A DNA stretch of 64,000 nt from Nyssa sinensis. Its lineage: Eukaryota; Streptophyta; Magnoliopsida; Cornales; Nyssaceae. The stretch covers positions 48,444,126-48,508,125 of the forward strand of contig CM018046.1 in the NCBI GenBank assembly GCA_008638375.1, in the 5' to 3' direction. Shown one piece after another: positions 1 to 12,700 of the stretch (position 1 is the stretch's first letter; each line of letters opens with the position of its first letter). Position numbers and translations under genes: made by a program. The notes under the pieces were generated by a model, which saw nothing but the letters and a program-made list of their open reading frames with translations, was not told the DNA's origin and ran no database searches.

Positions 1-2900
1 ACTTAGACTGTCTCCTTGGGATTTCGAACTGCCTTACGCTTGAAGGCCCGATAATTTTATCAACTCACCAACAATAGCCTTTATATCTGGCCACCATGCA
101 GTGTAATCCTAATAATGCTTTTAGTATTGTTACATGTAACAAGAGAGTTGGCTTGAAGGTCCTGAACAACTTGGTCATCTTGGAGACTTCATGGCTAGGA
201 ATTAGCTGTGACAATGATGTCATTAGCATTCATGGCTGGCTCTTATATATCTTGCAGCAAACATTGTTAATTGGCTTGCCATTGTTGTTTTGATCATGAC
301 CTCATCACTCTTTTGGTGCTCTTAATTTGTTCCACTTTATTCTCCAATTTCTTCGAGTAAGGGGAAAATTTTTAGGATTTCATATGGCTTTGTTTAGTGT
401 TCTGAGTTTGGCACATTAATATATATTATGTGGTATTTCATTACTTCTGTGTGTGTTTCTCATGGTTACTTTTCATGTCAAAAATTAGTTTAGTTTCTTT
501 CTTTCTTCATTGTAAAATTTTTTTATTATGGTTTATTTGGGGTTTATTTGGCTGGCGGGTAAGGAAGAAAATTGTGAATCACACCCGCGATCTCACAGAC
601 AGAACTACTTGTAACGGAATCAAAATTGCAAATGCAGCCTGGAATTTCCCACACCTGCTGCCACTAAACAGTCTCTGAGTGTCAAACCAGCAGTTGTCAA
701 CAGGAGGTGAAAGAGCTTAGACAATTTCAATTTTTTTTTTAGAGAATCTCTCAAAAGCTGACATGGCCAAAAGTTTCTCTTTGATTTTGAATCATTATAC
801 ATATATCAAACTGGAAATTTTGGCTAGTAATGTTGGACATTGTTATATTACGAATTATGGAAAAAAATTTGAACTTCACTTGTGATTTATAAAACCTATA
901 GACATATGAAAATACAGTATTTGTTAAATTACGTAAATTTGAGTGTAATAGCAAATAATAATTAGAGAATTGCAAAATATCCTTCTTTCTGAGTTGCCAT
1001 TGCTTCTCAGTTTTTAATATTCTTTTTGGCTTTTCTACAATTCACTTTGATTTTTTTTTATAGATTTCTTAACAGATTCCAGAAATTTGATTAATTTTAA
1101 TGCACAATAATTTTCAAATTGCCATGATTCTAGTAAAATTAAACAACAAATCGGCCCAGCCCAAGCCTGGCACGACTCTGTTTGCCATCATGCCCTTCCA
1201 GGCCCTAGGCCAGACATGGTCCATTGAATGGACTCCATTCTATGCTTGGGTCAAATTTGAAAAAAAAACAAACAAACATTAGAAAGTACCCTTCCAACAC
1301 TAATAGGCTGAAAAAGCAATTCTAGCATAGCACAAGCTCCGTGTCCTCAAAAATTATTTCCTTTAACTTGTCACATGATGTGACATTTTGTACAATTTTA
1401 ATATTTGGCATGATTTATATCATACTTACTATAATATTAATATTAAAATTATAGAGACTTCAAACATATATAACGGACTAATAAAATAACTTTTCTCATA
1501 TCCTTATTTATTCCTAAATAGATCATATCCGTGTCATGACTAAATTGATTCAAATCATTTTAAATTTCTAATCAATTATTAGAGTTTGAAATGAAAACAT
1601 TATTACTTTCAAAATATGACTAAGACATGAAAATTTTCAATAAAATTTATAAATACTCAAATTACAATAAAGCTATGTCATGATTTCCAAAATTTTTGAA
1701 AATTTCAATTTTCAACTCAACAAAACATTACTTTAACTTAAAAAAAGTTCAATTTTCTTTTATCATTATTTTCCATTTAAAAAAAATAGGATTTACACCC
1801 TTAAATTTTTTTTCCCCACAAGAAATCTCTACATTCCCATTCTTACTTTTTTAACCCCTAAATCTAGTGTAGACTTGCCCCTACATAAATGTGATGGCAT
1901 GCAATAATTTTTACGAATTTATGACCTTATGATTGTACCTGAATTAGTTTTTGAGATTATCAAACAATCCCTTCCTTGGATCAAAATTATTCCCATTAGT
2001 GTGCTTCCATAACCACTCCTGAATTCATTTGCTAGACCAGATACAATTCTGAACCTTACTAACCCCACCCATGCCCATGGGGTAAGATAGTATAAAAAAA
2101 GTTGACATTTTTTTTTTATATTTGAGCATAATTATAACATTACTTATATCATATCTAAAAATTTAATATCCATGACCTCGGGTTTTTTTTTTTTTACATG
2201 AACCCTACTAAAACTCACTCTATTAGTCTCAAGAGAGTGGTTGGGTGACGTTAACTAAGGGATTTACATTTTCAAATTCCGAGTTTGCTTGGTCCAAATC
2301 AGTGAATGCTATGAAATCAATCTATACAAGTGTTGTTCTGTTTTTAATCGGCCTTCTAGGATTGGTCTCTTGTATTATTCGATCCAAAATTAGGATAACT
2401 TGAGTTATAAAAAAAGAGAAAAAACCACCTCACTCCATGCCCCCACACTGGCGACTAAGCTCGTGACCTTTTCTTTAAGAAGCAATTATCCAAGAGTCCC
2501 TCGGAAGAAAGCTGGGACCTTGAATAGTTTTTCTTCTTTTGCTTTCCAATAAAGAAAAAAAAAACAGAGAATCCAAACATGAACTAAGAAAACCTTTCCA
2601 CGAATTCAGATCAAACCACAGAGAACCTTCCCACAAATTCACATCAAACAACAAACACACAGATAGCAAATGATAAGATCTCAGTTTACATCAATAAAGC
2701 CACAATATAAATAAATTAAGATCTGGAAATAAACATTATGTGAGATCAAAAGCAATAACAGTACTCTCAGAAGAATACTAGAAAACAAATCAAACACTCT
2801 AAAGAAAATTCATATTTCTACATATATCAATATCTATATATAGAGAGAACAAACCAAACAAAGATTCAAGACTCAAAGAAAGACCTCTACATTCAAAAGC
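1..2900. other. AT-rich intergenic DNA, no gene recognised
   Basis: I see no coding exon with a recognisable product here. Open frames are short (under about 85 codons) and have no family resemblance. The stretch has several T-runs and short A/T homopolymers. The first 300 bases are less AT-biased and could be part of a gene to the left, but I found no splice-bounded exon to support that. Confidence 0.5.
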
Positions 2901-2919
2901 TAATAAGGTAATTAACTCT

Positions 2920-3048
2920 TTAACCTCTGATGTGTTTGACCTTGTTCCAGCCTTTCTTGCACGACTCTCCCACAATCTTCGCTCCCTTCTTCAACAACGT
3001 CTTCAGTTCCTTCGCTCTCTCCTTCACCTGATTTTCAAAACCGGCCAT
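2920..3048 (-). CDS. small basic 42-residue peptide, function unknown
   Basis: An ATG at 3048 opens a 42-codon frame ending in TAA at 2920-2922. The peptide starts MAGFENQVKERAKELK and ends GWNKVKHIRG. It has 10 Lys and 2 Arg against 4 Glu, one Cys (C30), no signal peptide and no membrane segment. Residues 5-25 can form an amphipathic basic helix. Codon use looks genuine and the ATG context (GCC follows the ATG) is favourable. The leader at 3049-3115 is CT-rich on the coding strand, as in many plant 5' UTRs. A TATA-like TTTAAAAA lies near 3175-3183, with two CACGTG G-boxes beyond it. I do not recognise the family with certainty. It resembles the very short plant proteins usually annotated as uncharacterised. 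The reading frame is sound; the function is unknown. Confidence 0.6.
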   Translation of the reverse strand: MAGFENQVKERAKELKTLLKKGAKIVGESCKKGWNKVKHIRG

Positions 3049-3193
3049 TTCTAGAGAGAGAAACAGAGAAATACTATAGAGAGAAAGGGAGTTCTGGAGA
3101 GAGAAGAAGACCTAATTAGGTTACAGGACGCGCTCTTTAACTTGCAAAGAATGATTTCCACGAGTTCTGATAAAGCGTTTTTAAACTGGAAGC

Positions 3194-3227
3194 CACGTGC
3201 GATCCAACGCATCATGTGACACGTGTC
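3194..3227 (-). promoter_or_regulatory. two G-box/ABRE motifs upstream of the small-peptide gene
   Basis: CACGTG occurs at 3194-3199, and a perfect palindrome GACACGTGTC at 3218-3227 holds a second CACGTG at 3220-3225. The second carries the ABRE core ACGTG followed by TC. G-boxes bind bZIP and bHLH factors, and paired ABREs usually indicate abscisic-acid or stress response. They lie about 146 and 172 bp upstream of the peptide's ATG. Binding in this plant is inferred. Confidence 0.5.
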
Positions 3228-3299
3228 GGTGATCGAGTGGGGTGTGTCGTCCATCAATCTTATTTGTGGATACGTTGATTGCGGGCATCAAACTCTGGG

Positions 3300-4993
3300 C
3301 CCACTTTGGAGGTGAAGATGCGCGTGGGCTCAAACTTGCTGGACTAAAACACTTCAATTCTCCATCTTGAAACCCACATATTACAAGGATTGGACTCCGG
3401 TCATGTTTGTTATACAAAAATACAATGTTAATTTCATTAAATGAAATAAAATAAAAATAAAAATAATATAAAATAAAATAAGAATTAATTATTTAGATCA
3501 AAAAGAATATTTTGATTTTGAATAATTTTTAATAAAAATATCTATTTTATAAAATAGATATTCATAATCATATCAAACAAAAATAAAAAATTAATAAAAA
3601 TTAAAAAATTAATATTCTTAAAATATTCATTTTACTGTATCAAACACATGACCTTACATTCATAAAACCTATCAATAAATCTCATTCATTATAAGAAAGT
3701 AAGCTACAGGATTGAAATAATTGAAATGAGGCATTCATATTTATTCATAATAAATGGGCACATCTTTGAAGGTGTCATTTAAATTAATTAGCAAAATCAA
3801 GTAAAAACAATGAGTCGGTGCCTTTGATTGTGATTTTCTCATTTCTCTCGGTACATCTTTAAATGTGCAGCATATGAAATAAAACGTCAAGTGACACATT
3901 TAAGAATACATTTAATATAAAGTCTTAGTTTTTTTTTTTTACTTAAAAAACTAATGGTACTATTTATATATATATATATATATATATTATACATGCACCT
4001 ATGTCTAAATTCTATTCTAATAATTAATCATATAAAAAAATTGTTTAAAAATTATTAAATCATTAAATATTAATTATTAACGAATCAATATATATATATA
4101 TTTTGAAGATGAAGAAAACCCACAATAATTGCAATACAAACCGCCTAAATGGTGTAAAGGTAGGTTAAAGAAACCCCTAATTTCTTTCCTTAATGTAAGC
4201 CAACTGGATTAGCACGTGAATTAAGCTCAACTTTAGGACTTTTATTAATAAAACGGTCCAATGAAATTAATATATATATATATATATATGTATATAAATA
4301 TTAACAAAATTCAAAATTGAGTCAGAGATTTTGATTGTGCCAACACGTTACGGTTATGGCACTTGCTCCAATCACTGGCTGCAAAATAAGCAAAGTCACT
4401 TTCAAATTAAAGTTAACATGCACATCTGGAATAGAAAAGGGGGCCCAATCTTTTTTGGAATTTGCATATTTCCTGTGAAATCAGAGGATTAAAGTATGAT
4501 GGTGTCACATGGGAATATGAGTGAATGAGCTGTGGCCAAGGGGAGAGACAAAAATAAAAAGGAAAAGAAAGAAAAAAAGTCATAAAAAAGAATGATTTAG
4601 GGGGACCTAATTTCGTCCACCAAGGATAATTATGTCTCCTTAAAAATAAGCAGGGTCCAATGTAGAAGCTTCATGCATACCTTACCTTCCAAATCATGAG
4701 TGACCCAAATGATTTCTTTATCGTAAAGTAATCACTTCCATCATTCTTGCAGTTGCAATCTAAAATGTCTACCAACTTCACTACTATACTACACAGAATA
4801 CACTTGATAGTTTCTATATGGAGTAAAGGTTCATGTGCTTTTTGTTATATAATTGTTCTTTTTTAGTCAAAACACTTGATAGTTGATACTAAGATACTCG
4901 TTCTAATATACCCCTTCATAATTACCATATGTAAGATGACCCAGCCTAATAGCTTGCCTTTTGAGAAGTTTCTTCCCTAACAATGTAAGCAAA

Positions 4994-5041
<48 letters not shown>

Positions 5042-6130
5042 AAATAGGAGTGGAGTGTAATTTTTATGAGAACTAAAAACACCACTTGACAAATTCAACT
5101 GTAAAAACGTTAGTTGAACTCACATTTTCCTAGTTTTACATGAGTCCGGTAAATACTGTCTCTATCTGATAAAAAATGATTTCAAACCAACTCACTTTTA
5201 CCTTGTATATACATAGAAAAGAGTGTAAACACCTCCCAAAAAATCAAATCATGGAGAAAGGACCTATTCGGCAAAAATGGGATTGCAAAGTGATGAGTTC
5301 ATATTTAGAAGAAAGCATGAGTGTTCGGTGAGTGTTGATTACAGGCGTACATGACAGATATCTTATACCCGCAGTTTATGCTATATTGTTTCTAACATGA
5401 GTACTTAACATTTTTTTCTATTCACTTCCTTTTTATCTCTTTTTTTCTTTTTCTTTTTTGTTTTCATGTTGAATGGGGAGTGCTTAACATATCTTAGAGG
5501 TCCATGTAATAAATCTCATTTCCAATCTGCATGTAATTTATCTGTTTGTTTATATCTTTTTAAACAATCATCTCCAAATCAGTTTTGACGTTTTGCTTTA
5601 CCTTAGATTTCTTTCTCATCAAGATTTGAGCTTGTGTTAGTGTCTTAACACTTACAAAACATCAAGGAGAGGAAAAATAGGTCTGTTTGCCTGGTGGAGA
5701 TGAAACTCTCTGGTTCTGTTTTATATATCAATCAAGACGAGAGTACACTTGGTTTTCCACAGTAATGATGTTATAAATATGATATATAATTAATATAAAT
5801 GCAATGCCATTATTTGCAATTTCAATTATGACCCTGGAATAATTTCATTGTCTTCTTTCTTTAGGTACTGGGCCCACCTTTAGGCAGTATGAGCCAGATT
5901 GGCAAATGTTATTAAGCTCTACATTTCAAATTTTGGATTTAGTTGATGGACTGAGTTAAAATTTTCACCCAGCCTAGCTTGTGGGTTTCAAAAAGTACTG
6001 TTAGGTGAGCACCTACTTTCATAAATAAATTACAAATATTATCATTTTCTTTTTTTCAAAATATTAGTTCCACCTCATAAAATTACAAATACAATTTCCA
6101 AAATACTAAAATGATATTCCCTCCAGGGTT
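3300..6130. other. AT-rich intergenic DNA with microsatellites
   Basis: No exon is recognisable. The stretch holds (AT)n tracts near 3965-3987, 4090-4102 and 4270-4288, and a compound (TA)n(CA)n microsatellite at about 4993-5039. Short ORFs across the dinucleotide tracts are artefacts. Confidence 0.6.
4993..5039. repeat. compound (TA)n(CA)n microsatellite
   Basis: About nine TA units run directly into about fourteen CA units. It should be highly length-polymorphic. Confidence 0.9.
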
Positions 6131-6139
6131 GCTTCTTTT

Positions 6140-6635
6140 TATTTTTTTTCCCCCATGAACGGCTACATGGGAAGTGGTGTTAACAATGGACAATTTGCAA
6201 AGATAAGATTTCTTTTGGCAAATAGATGTAGCTTGTGTAAGGAGGACGAATCGATCAATTATCTCTTCCTTCATTGCTAGATGGCTCGGGATGCTTGGAG
6301 TATTCTCCTCTGTGTTTTTGGCTGTACGGGAGTCATGTCTCCTACATTAAGAGGTCCTTTGTCTAGCTGGGATGGCTCCCATATGCCTCGGGAAAGGAAC
6401 AAGCATGCTTTTGAGGGAGGTGAAGGTTCCTCCTAGCAGGTCTAAGGATGATTTTTTTTTTTTTTTTAAATTCTTCATTTTTTGGTTAAAGAAGGTTTTA
6501 CTAGATACATGATTTCTTTTGTTGATTTTTTGGGAAAACTTAGACTTTGATTGTTGTGTCGAATATCCTTTTTAGTATACACAGGTTCGCCTCTCTCAGT
6601 TGCCTTAATACAATTACTTGTCAAAAAATATTCTT
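6140..6635 (+). mobile_element. truncated LINE tail with zinc-binding RT C-terminal domain, decayed
   Basis: From about 6218 the plus strand reads ANRCSLCKEDESINYLFLHC and then, after an in-frame TAG, MARDAWSILLCVFG. The CxxC...HC pattern followed by an ARxxWS-like stretch is the zinc-binding domain (zf-RVT) found at the C terminus of plant L1-type LINE reverse transcriptases and their derivatives. A purine-rich stretch, a T-run and the 3' end ACTTGTCAAAAAA near 6622-6635 follow, as expected for a LINE tail. Stops and frameshifts make it dead. The 5' end and target duplication were not resolved. Confidence 0.7.
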
Positions 6636-6933
6636 GACATGTCCATCAAAGAACATTCTTTATTTTATTTTCATTTATTTTATATAATTATATAATGTTT
6701 GCATCACAAGCCAATGCTATAAATTCCAGTTGACATGTTCAATATGAAAGCAAAATAGAATCTAGTAAATACAAATGTTTATTGGGAGAATAACCGAACA
6801 ACACCACTAAGCTCCCAACAGTGCTGCCTATTTAGTTTCAGTACTGTGAGGTTTAATAAAGCTTGAGTTCAAATCCATGAAATTAAGTTCTATGTACCAA
6901 AAATATATGTATTACAATATATCTATGTGTGTG

Positions 6934-6938
<5 letters not shown>

Positions 6939-6979
<41 letters not shown>
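6939..6979. repeat. (AT)n microsatellite
   Basis: About twenty AT units, directly after a short (TG)n block. No coding role. Confidence 0.9.
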
Positions 6980-6981
<2 letters not shown>

Positions 6982-7167
6982 AAAATGACTTGGTTCAGGT
7001 CTTCACTGGCGCACAGCTTATTGCATCTCACCAGTAGCAGGTCCAAGTTCATCAATCATCACGTGCAAGGTATGTTTAGCCCAAGTGTCAGTGACTCGAG
7101 AACAAAGTTGGTCCAACATTGAAAAAGAAAAAAGAAAAGGGAAACTAAAGTTGGTGGAGTTTCAATT

Positions 7168-9690
7168 TTAAGATACAATTGTAATTATAAGTATCAAGGC
7201 ATTGTACAAAGAATGAATGAGAAATGAAGAACTTAATTTTCCAGTCCAACAATAAGAGCATCCAAGGATAGACCCAATTATAAATAATTGTAGGAAATTC
7301 TCACCAGATAAGTGGGCTGCACTAAAAATGGCTGAGCTTATGACAACTGCTTGATGCCATTTCATTCTGGAGTTAAGAGATGTCAAAAGAAACCCTCTGT
7401 AAATAATTTCCTCCAGCAGGGGAGTGACAATGCAGTAAACAAGGATGCAGGCAGTTTCAGAGACAGAACCACTTGAAAGGATTTCCTTAAGTATAGGGTT
7501 GTTCACATCCTGCAGGCATGTGGCACAAGAGAAATTCACTTATAGAAAAACTGCATAGCTGCAATTCTAGAACTCCAAGTATGTCATACCAGGGTCTCAT
7601 TGATCTATCTATTTTACAGAGAATAAGCATGGTTCACCTGTAATGAGGCAGGGAAAAAATGGAAAACAACAAAAAGGAAAGTCAAAGAATGAGCATGCAT
7701 TGGCTAAAGAAGAGACATCATTCAGCAAAATTTCTCATATATTCAATAAACTAAGATGCCACGAGCTAAAAATAAGTGTGAAATAAAATTCTCTTCGCTT
7801 GGCCAGCCTCAAATCATATTAGCTGAACAAATAATGTGAACTCAAGAGTTCCATTAAAAACGTTGTTTGTAACATCAAAATAACCATAGTCCCATGTGGA
7901 AGCTTCATAGTACTACAACGCGCAAATAATTGGTCCATGAACTTACAATAGTTCTTCATTTATTTTGTCAAACTTCACCTCATTGACTGGAATTAATTCC
8001 GTACATACATGTGGAGAGCATATTAAATCTTTGGCATGCTTTTGTTAATACATTAAAAATCTTATCAAAATAAATAAATAAATACTATGATCTATGATTC
8101 ACTCCCATAAAGGTATAATTCCAATCTCCCCCCCCCCCCAAAAAAAAAAAAAACTTGAAAGCAAATCATAGAATTATCCCTGTAAAAATATTCATGTTTA
8201 GAATTCTTATTTGGGCTGAGATTCAAATTAAATCACAAGCTTCAAATGGCAAATTACAAGTACAACTATGAGCACAATTTCCATGGCTACCACCAAAACT
8301 GCCCACCTCATCCAGATCACCTACGTCCACTGGCAAGCAAATCATTGAATCAATAGTCATATTTCTTTTTATTGATAGGTCATTAGTAACAAATTCCTAA
8401 AATGCCAACCCTCCCTTTGAGTCAATCATCGTGTTATTATCGTTCAACCTCAAGATTAAACCTTATCACCATCACAAGGAATTAAAATTGATTAGAACTT
8501 GATCATTCCAAATTACTAATAAAAGAAAAAACTTGGACATTTGACTTATAATACTGCATCAAATTCAATTATCTGTGGAATCGTCTATCATGTCTTTTCC
8601 TAGACCCAAAGACACTCAATTGCATAACTTTCTTGCCCTAAATATCTGCAGGGAACTTGCAACAAAATTTTCATAGACAAGCGAAAAATCCATCTCTGGG
8701 ATCTGGGATTAGAATTTCTCACACCATATTGCAAATAACTATCTTCAATACTGCAAAGCATCACCAGATTGAGAGAGAGAGAGTGGGAGAAAGAAAAAAG
8801 TAGAACTGATGGCAGGGTCAGAGTAATAGTGGATGAATGCAATCAAGAACTTATAGTTTGACAAAGAAATTGTGTATGGATGTGTTATAGATTTAATATT
8901 TGTAGTATGCTTGTAGGGAAGATGAGCTGTTTTTGCTGAAGATAATGCAGTGAAAGGACAAATTCCTCTGAATTTCGTAATACGCTTCATTTGTTATTTA
9001 AAATCTTAAGCATTTTGGTCATACAGGCCTTTACTAAGATTTCATTTATAAGCTATCAAATTAATTAAAATTCCTGATATGTTACCTTGACTGATGGTAC
9101 TTTGGGGTTGATTCATTTTAATTTGAAATCATAAAATGCAAAAAAAAATTAAGTTTTAATAATAAAAATTTATAAAAATACAAATACAAACATCTTAAGA
9201 AGTGGTGTTGTGCAAATTCATTCATCATTTTTCGAGCTAGTCTTTGTAATATTCAAAACTAAGAACTTTTCAAATGGTAATGAACCAAGGGACAAAAATA
9301 GATTTCTCTCTATGCATGCACGCTTGCATACACACAATCCACATTAAGTGCCTAAGGAATCTCAACAAGCAATGTATGCAACCCCACATCACACCCTCTT
9401 CCTGGTGATGGAGGCCAGAATATTTTTTTTTTTTTTTTGGGGGGGGGGGGGGGGGGGAATCTTCTTGGCCCGAATTTACATATTTTAAATCTCCTAATTT
9501 CAGAAAATAAACATATTCAAAGTCATTTACATTTGAACTAAATTTTCCAAAATTTATTGAATTATTAAAAATTTCTGAATTCTTTATAACCATCTCATAT
9601 ATAAAATACTTTTCCAAACACTATTGCATAATTTTTTGGGAAGACAGCCCTTTTGGTGTTCCACTTGTAATGTATTAAGTTTAATTAAAC

Positions 9691-9721
<31 letters not shown>

Positions 9722-12700
9722 AAAAAAAAACAAAGAAATCAGCTTTGCTTAAAAATATCGATCATTAAGAAAAATCAGTATCTTTGTACAAGAGAACATG
9801 CTTCAAAACTCGAAAGGTTTGATAAAATAAAGTATCTAAATTGATAAACTCATCAATTTAAGCCACTATGCAGCAAAAGTGATCAATTTATAAGATTTAT
9901 CAACCACTAGGTTCCAACAATCATTTCTTCTTTTTTATTAAGATGACAAATTTTCATTGAATAATTGACGAACAATGAAAGAATGAATGGTGTAAAGGGG
10001 CCATAAACATCTTGAGTTTTTCTAAAAGTTTAAGGGAGCAGTTGATACCCCATCGGCATTACCTCCCCCTATATTGGCCTCCCCCCCTCCCCCCCCCCCC
10101 AAAAAAAAAAAAAAAATGCTTGAAAGGTGGGTTTAGCAATTTTTCTCATAAGAATTGAACCCAAAAAATAAACAAATAAAATAAAACAAGCTTAGTCATG
10201 CAGTTAACTATGAAGGCAGTTTGTGTACCAATTAAGGTTTAGGGGACAGACTACTGTAATTTATGAAGAGATAAAGTTATATTTCTTCAACCTAGATAGA
10301 AAGGGGAAACCCACTCCCACATCAAGTGGAAGTTAAAATAAATAAGGAGAAAATGTCAAAATGAGGGGTTTTAAAGGTATTAATGTCATTATGTAAATGA
10401 AATATTTGGTTTTTGGCACTCTACTTTTATTATAAACTGTAATCCTGAAAGTAAGGAACTTTTCAAGAATTGCAATGCTTTTCTATTCAAAAGTCAGTTT
10501 AAAGTAATAGCTTTCTATAAATCCAAGAAGAAAGAAAAAAACCCATAAAGGTGCATAACAAATATTTCACAGTTTTTTCTCTTGTTCAGACTGATGTATA
10601 GGGGACCTTCTTTAGTTTCTACCAAATGTGGCTCCATATATTATGTTTCTTTTGTTGATGACCATAATCGTTATTGTTGGGTATATTTGATGACACATAA
10701 ATCTGATTTCTTTCAAAATTATTATAACTTTCATTCCATGGTTCAAACTTAGTTTTTCACCAACATAAAAGTTCTTCATTATGAGGGGTGAAGATATTCT
10801 TACAATGGTTTGTCTCTTAAATTCTTTGCCCACCCCACTCCTATCAAGGGCTTCTCCATATGAAAATTTGTTTGGCAAACTTCCTAATTACTCTCTTTTA
10901 CATGTTTTTGGTTCAACCTATTTTATTCTCCCTCCTAAGCTTGAATGAAATAAGCTCAATGCTCATTTTGTTTTATGTGTCATCTTGGAAGATGGTCTTA
11001 ACCAAAAAGGGTATTGGTCGTTATGATCCTGTGTCTCAAAAATTGAATGTCTCTTGACTTATTTTTTTAGCGCATTCCATATTTCACCATTCCTTCTAAA
11101 GTAACTCTTGTTTGCAAAGATGAACTTGTGCATATTGATCCTTCTCCTCTCGATGAGTCTTGTGAAGAATTATCTCTTCTTTTGATGTTTTTTATCTCCT
11201 TTTTTTAGTTGATTTTTCTTCTTCATCTCCTCACTCATGTTCTTTAGTTTTCCCTTTGGTCTATTCTTGTAAGAAGAATTGCCTTCCATAGTTGTGCCTA
11301 TCAGCTCTGACTACACCAATTCTGCACATATGAACTCTGATAAACTTGAACAATAGCCATAATCCACCTGTGAGCCTTGGTTTTGCTCAGACTTGTTTTT
11401 CCCTTCCTTATCATGCTTTTCTTACTGGTTCCATTGAGCATTATAAAGTTCAATTAGTGATTAAAAAATTTTCTTAGGAATAGGGTATTGACTATGAGGA
11501 AACAAATTTTTTTTTTGATAACCGGGTGTTCGGGCTAGTTTACGTGCACCTCGATTAATCCAAGGACCCTGAAGTTAATGACCGGGCAAAGCTCAAGTGG
11601 CTCTAAGGGAGACTCGAACTTGAGACCTTGACTATGAGGAAACATCAGCTCCTATTTCTACGATGACCACAATTCGTACTTTGATTTTTGTTGTTGTAGT
11701 TCATTATTGGCCGCTTCTTCAACTGGATGTTAAAAATACCTTTTTGAATGTTTATCTCAATGAAAAGGTTTATAGCACCAAGTCTCACACTTTGGCTCGT
11801 TTTTTTATTTTTACTTGACAAACTCTCAATGCTCTTTGGGCTTGCATCATGAGTTTGAGGGGAGGAGTGAGAGTGTATATGCTTGTATATTAAACAAAAA
11901 ATTTTGTCTTTTGGGTAATCTATTGTTTTCTTTGTCTATTTATATTATTGTAATATGCTTTATTCAATAAGATGAATGCATTATTTGCAGCCTTTTCTTT
12001 TAGAAAAGTTCCAGCTCCCACTAAATAACGCATCCCCTAGCAATTAGAATGAGTTTGATTTTTTTTCATCTTATATTATTGTTTTTATATGAATTTAACA
12101 TAATAATATATTCCCTAAGAGAATGTTTCTAATCTGTCATAAGAAAGTTATAAAAAAGAATCTGTTATAAGAAACTTAGTAAACATGAGAATCATGCAAC
12201 TTTATTTTGCACACTGAATATAATACTATAAACATGAAGCATCCAACAAAAAACCAAACAAATTCACCAAACCAACCTTGGGCCCAACCAATTGGTCAGC
12301 AAGGAGTGATGTAATGAAAAGCAACAAAATAAGAAACCCAAAACCCAGTGCTGATGCCAGCAACCAGTTCCTCCCTTTTGATAGCTTGTCACCTTGGAAA
12401 AAGTCAACAAGCTTATATCCTGGCTTTCCAATGCACTTTAGCAGCCACAAAACTGCAGAGAGCTCCAGCACTTGAATTGCAAGTAGAGATAGTGCCTGTG
12501 CTGAATTGAGAGAAAAATAAGTTTAACATCAGCATGCAAGATCATCATTCTCAAACTCGATAAAGAATTCTGTTTATGACACATTTCAACAGAAATATGC
12601 AAGGGAAGTTTCCTAAATTAATAGTGGTACAATTTAGACACGAGGCTACACCTTTAGCATGATCTTTGGACAATGGCTCATCAAATTGAGGGAAAACCAA

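Noticed and set aside
11609..11619. tRNA-like B-box (GTTCGAGTCTC)
   Set aside because: There is no cloverleaf around it. It belongs to the SINE, whose promoter derives from a tRNA-like sequence.
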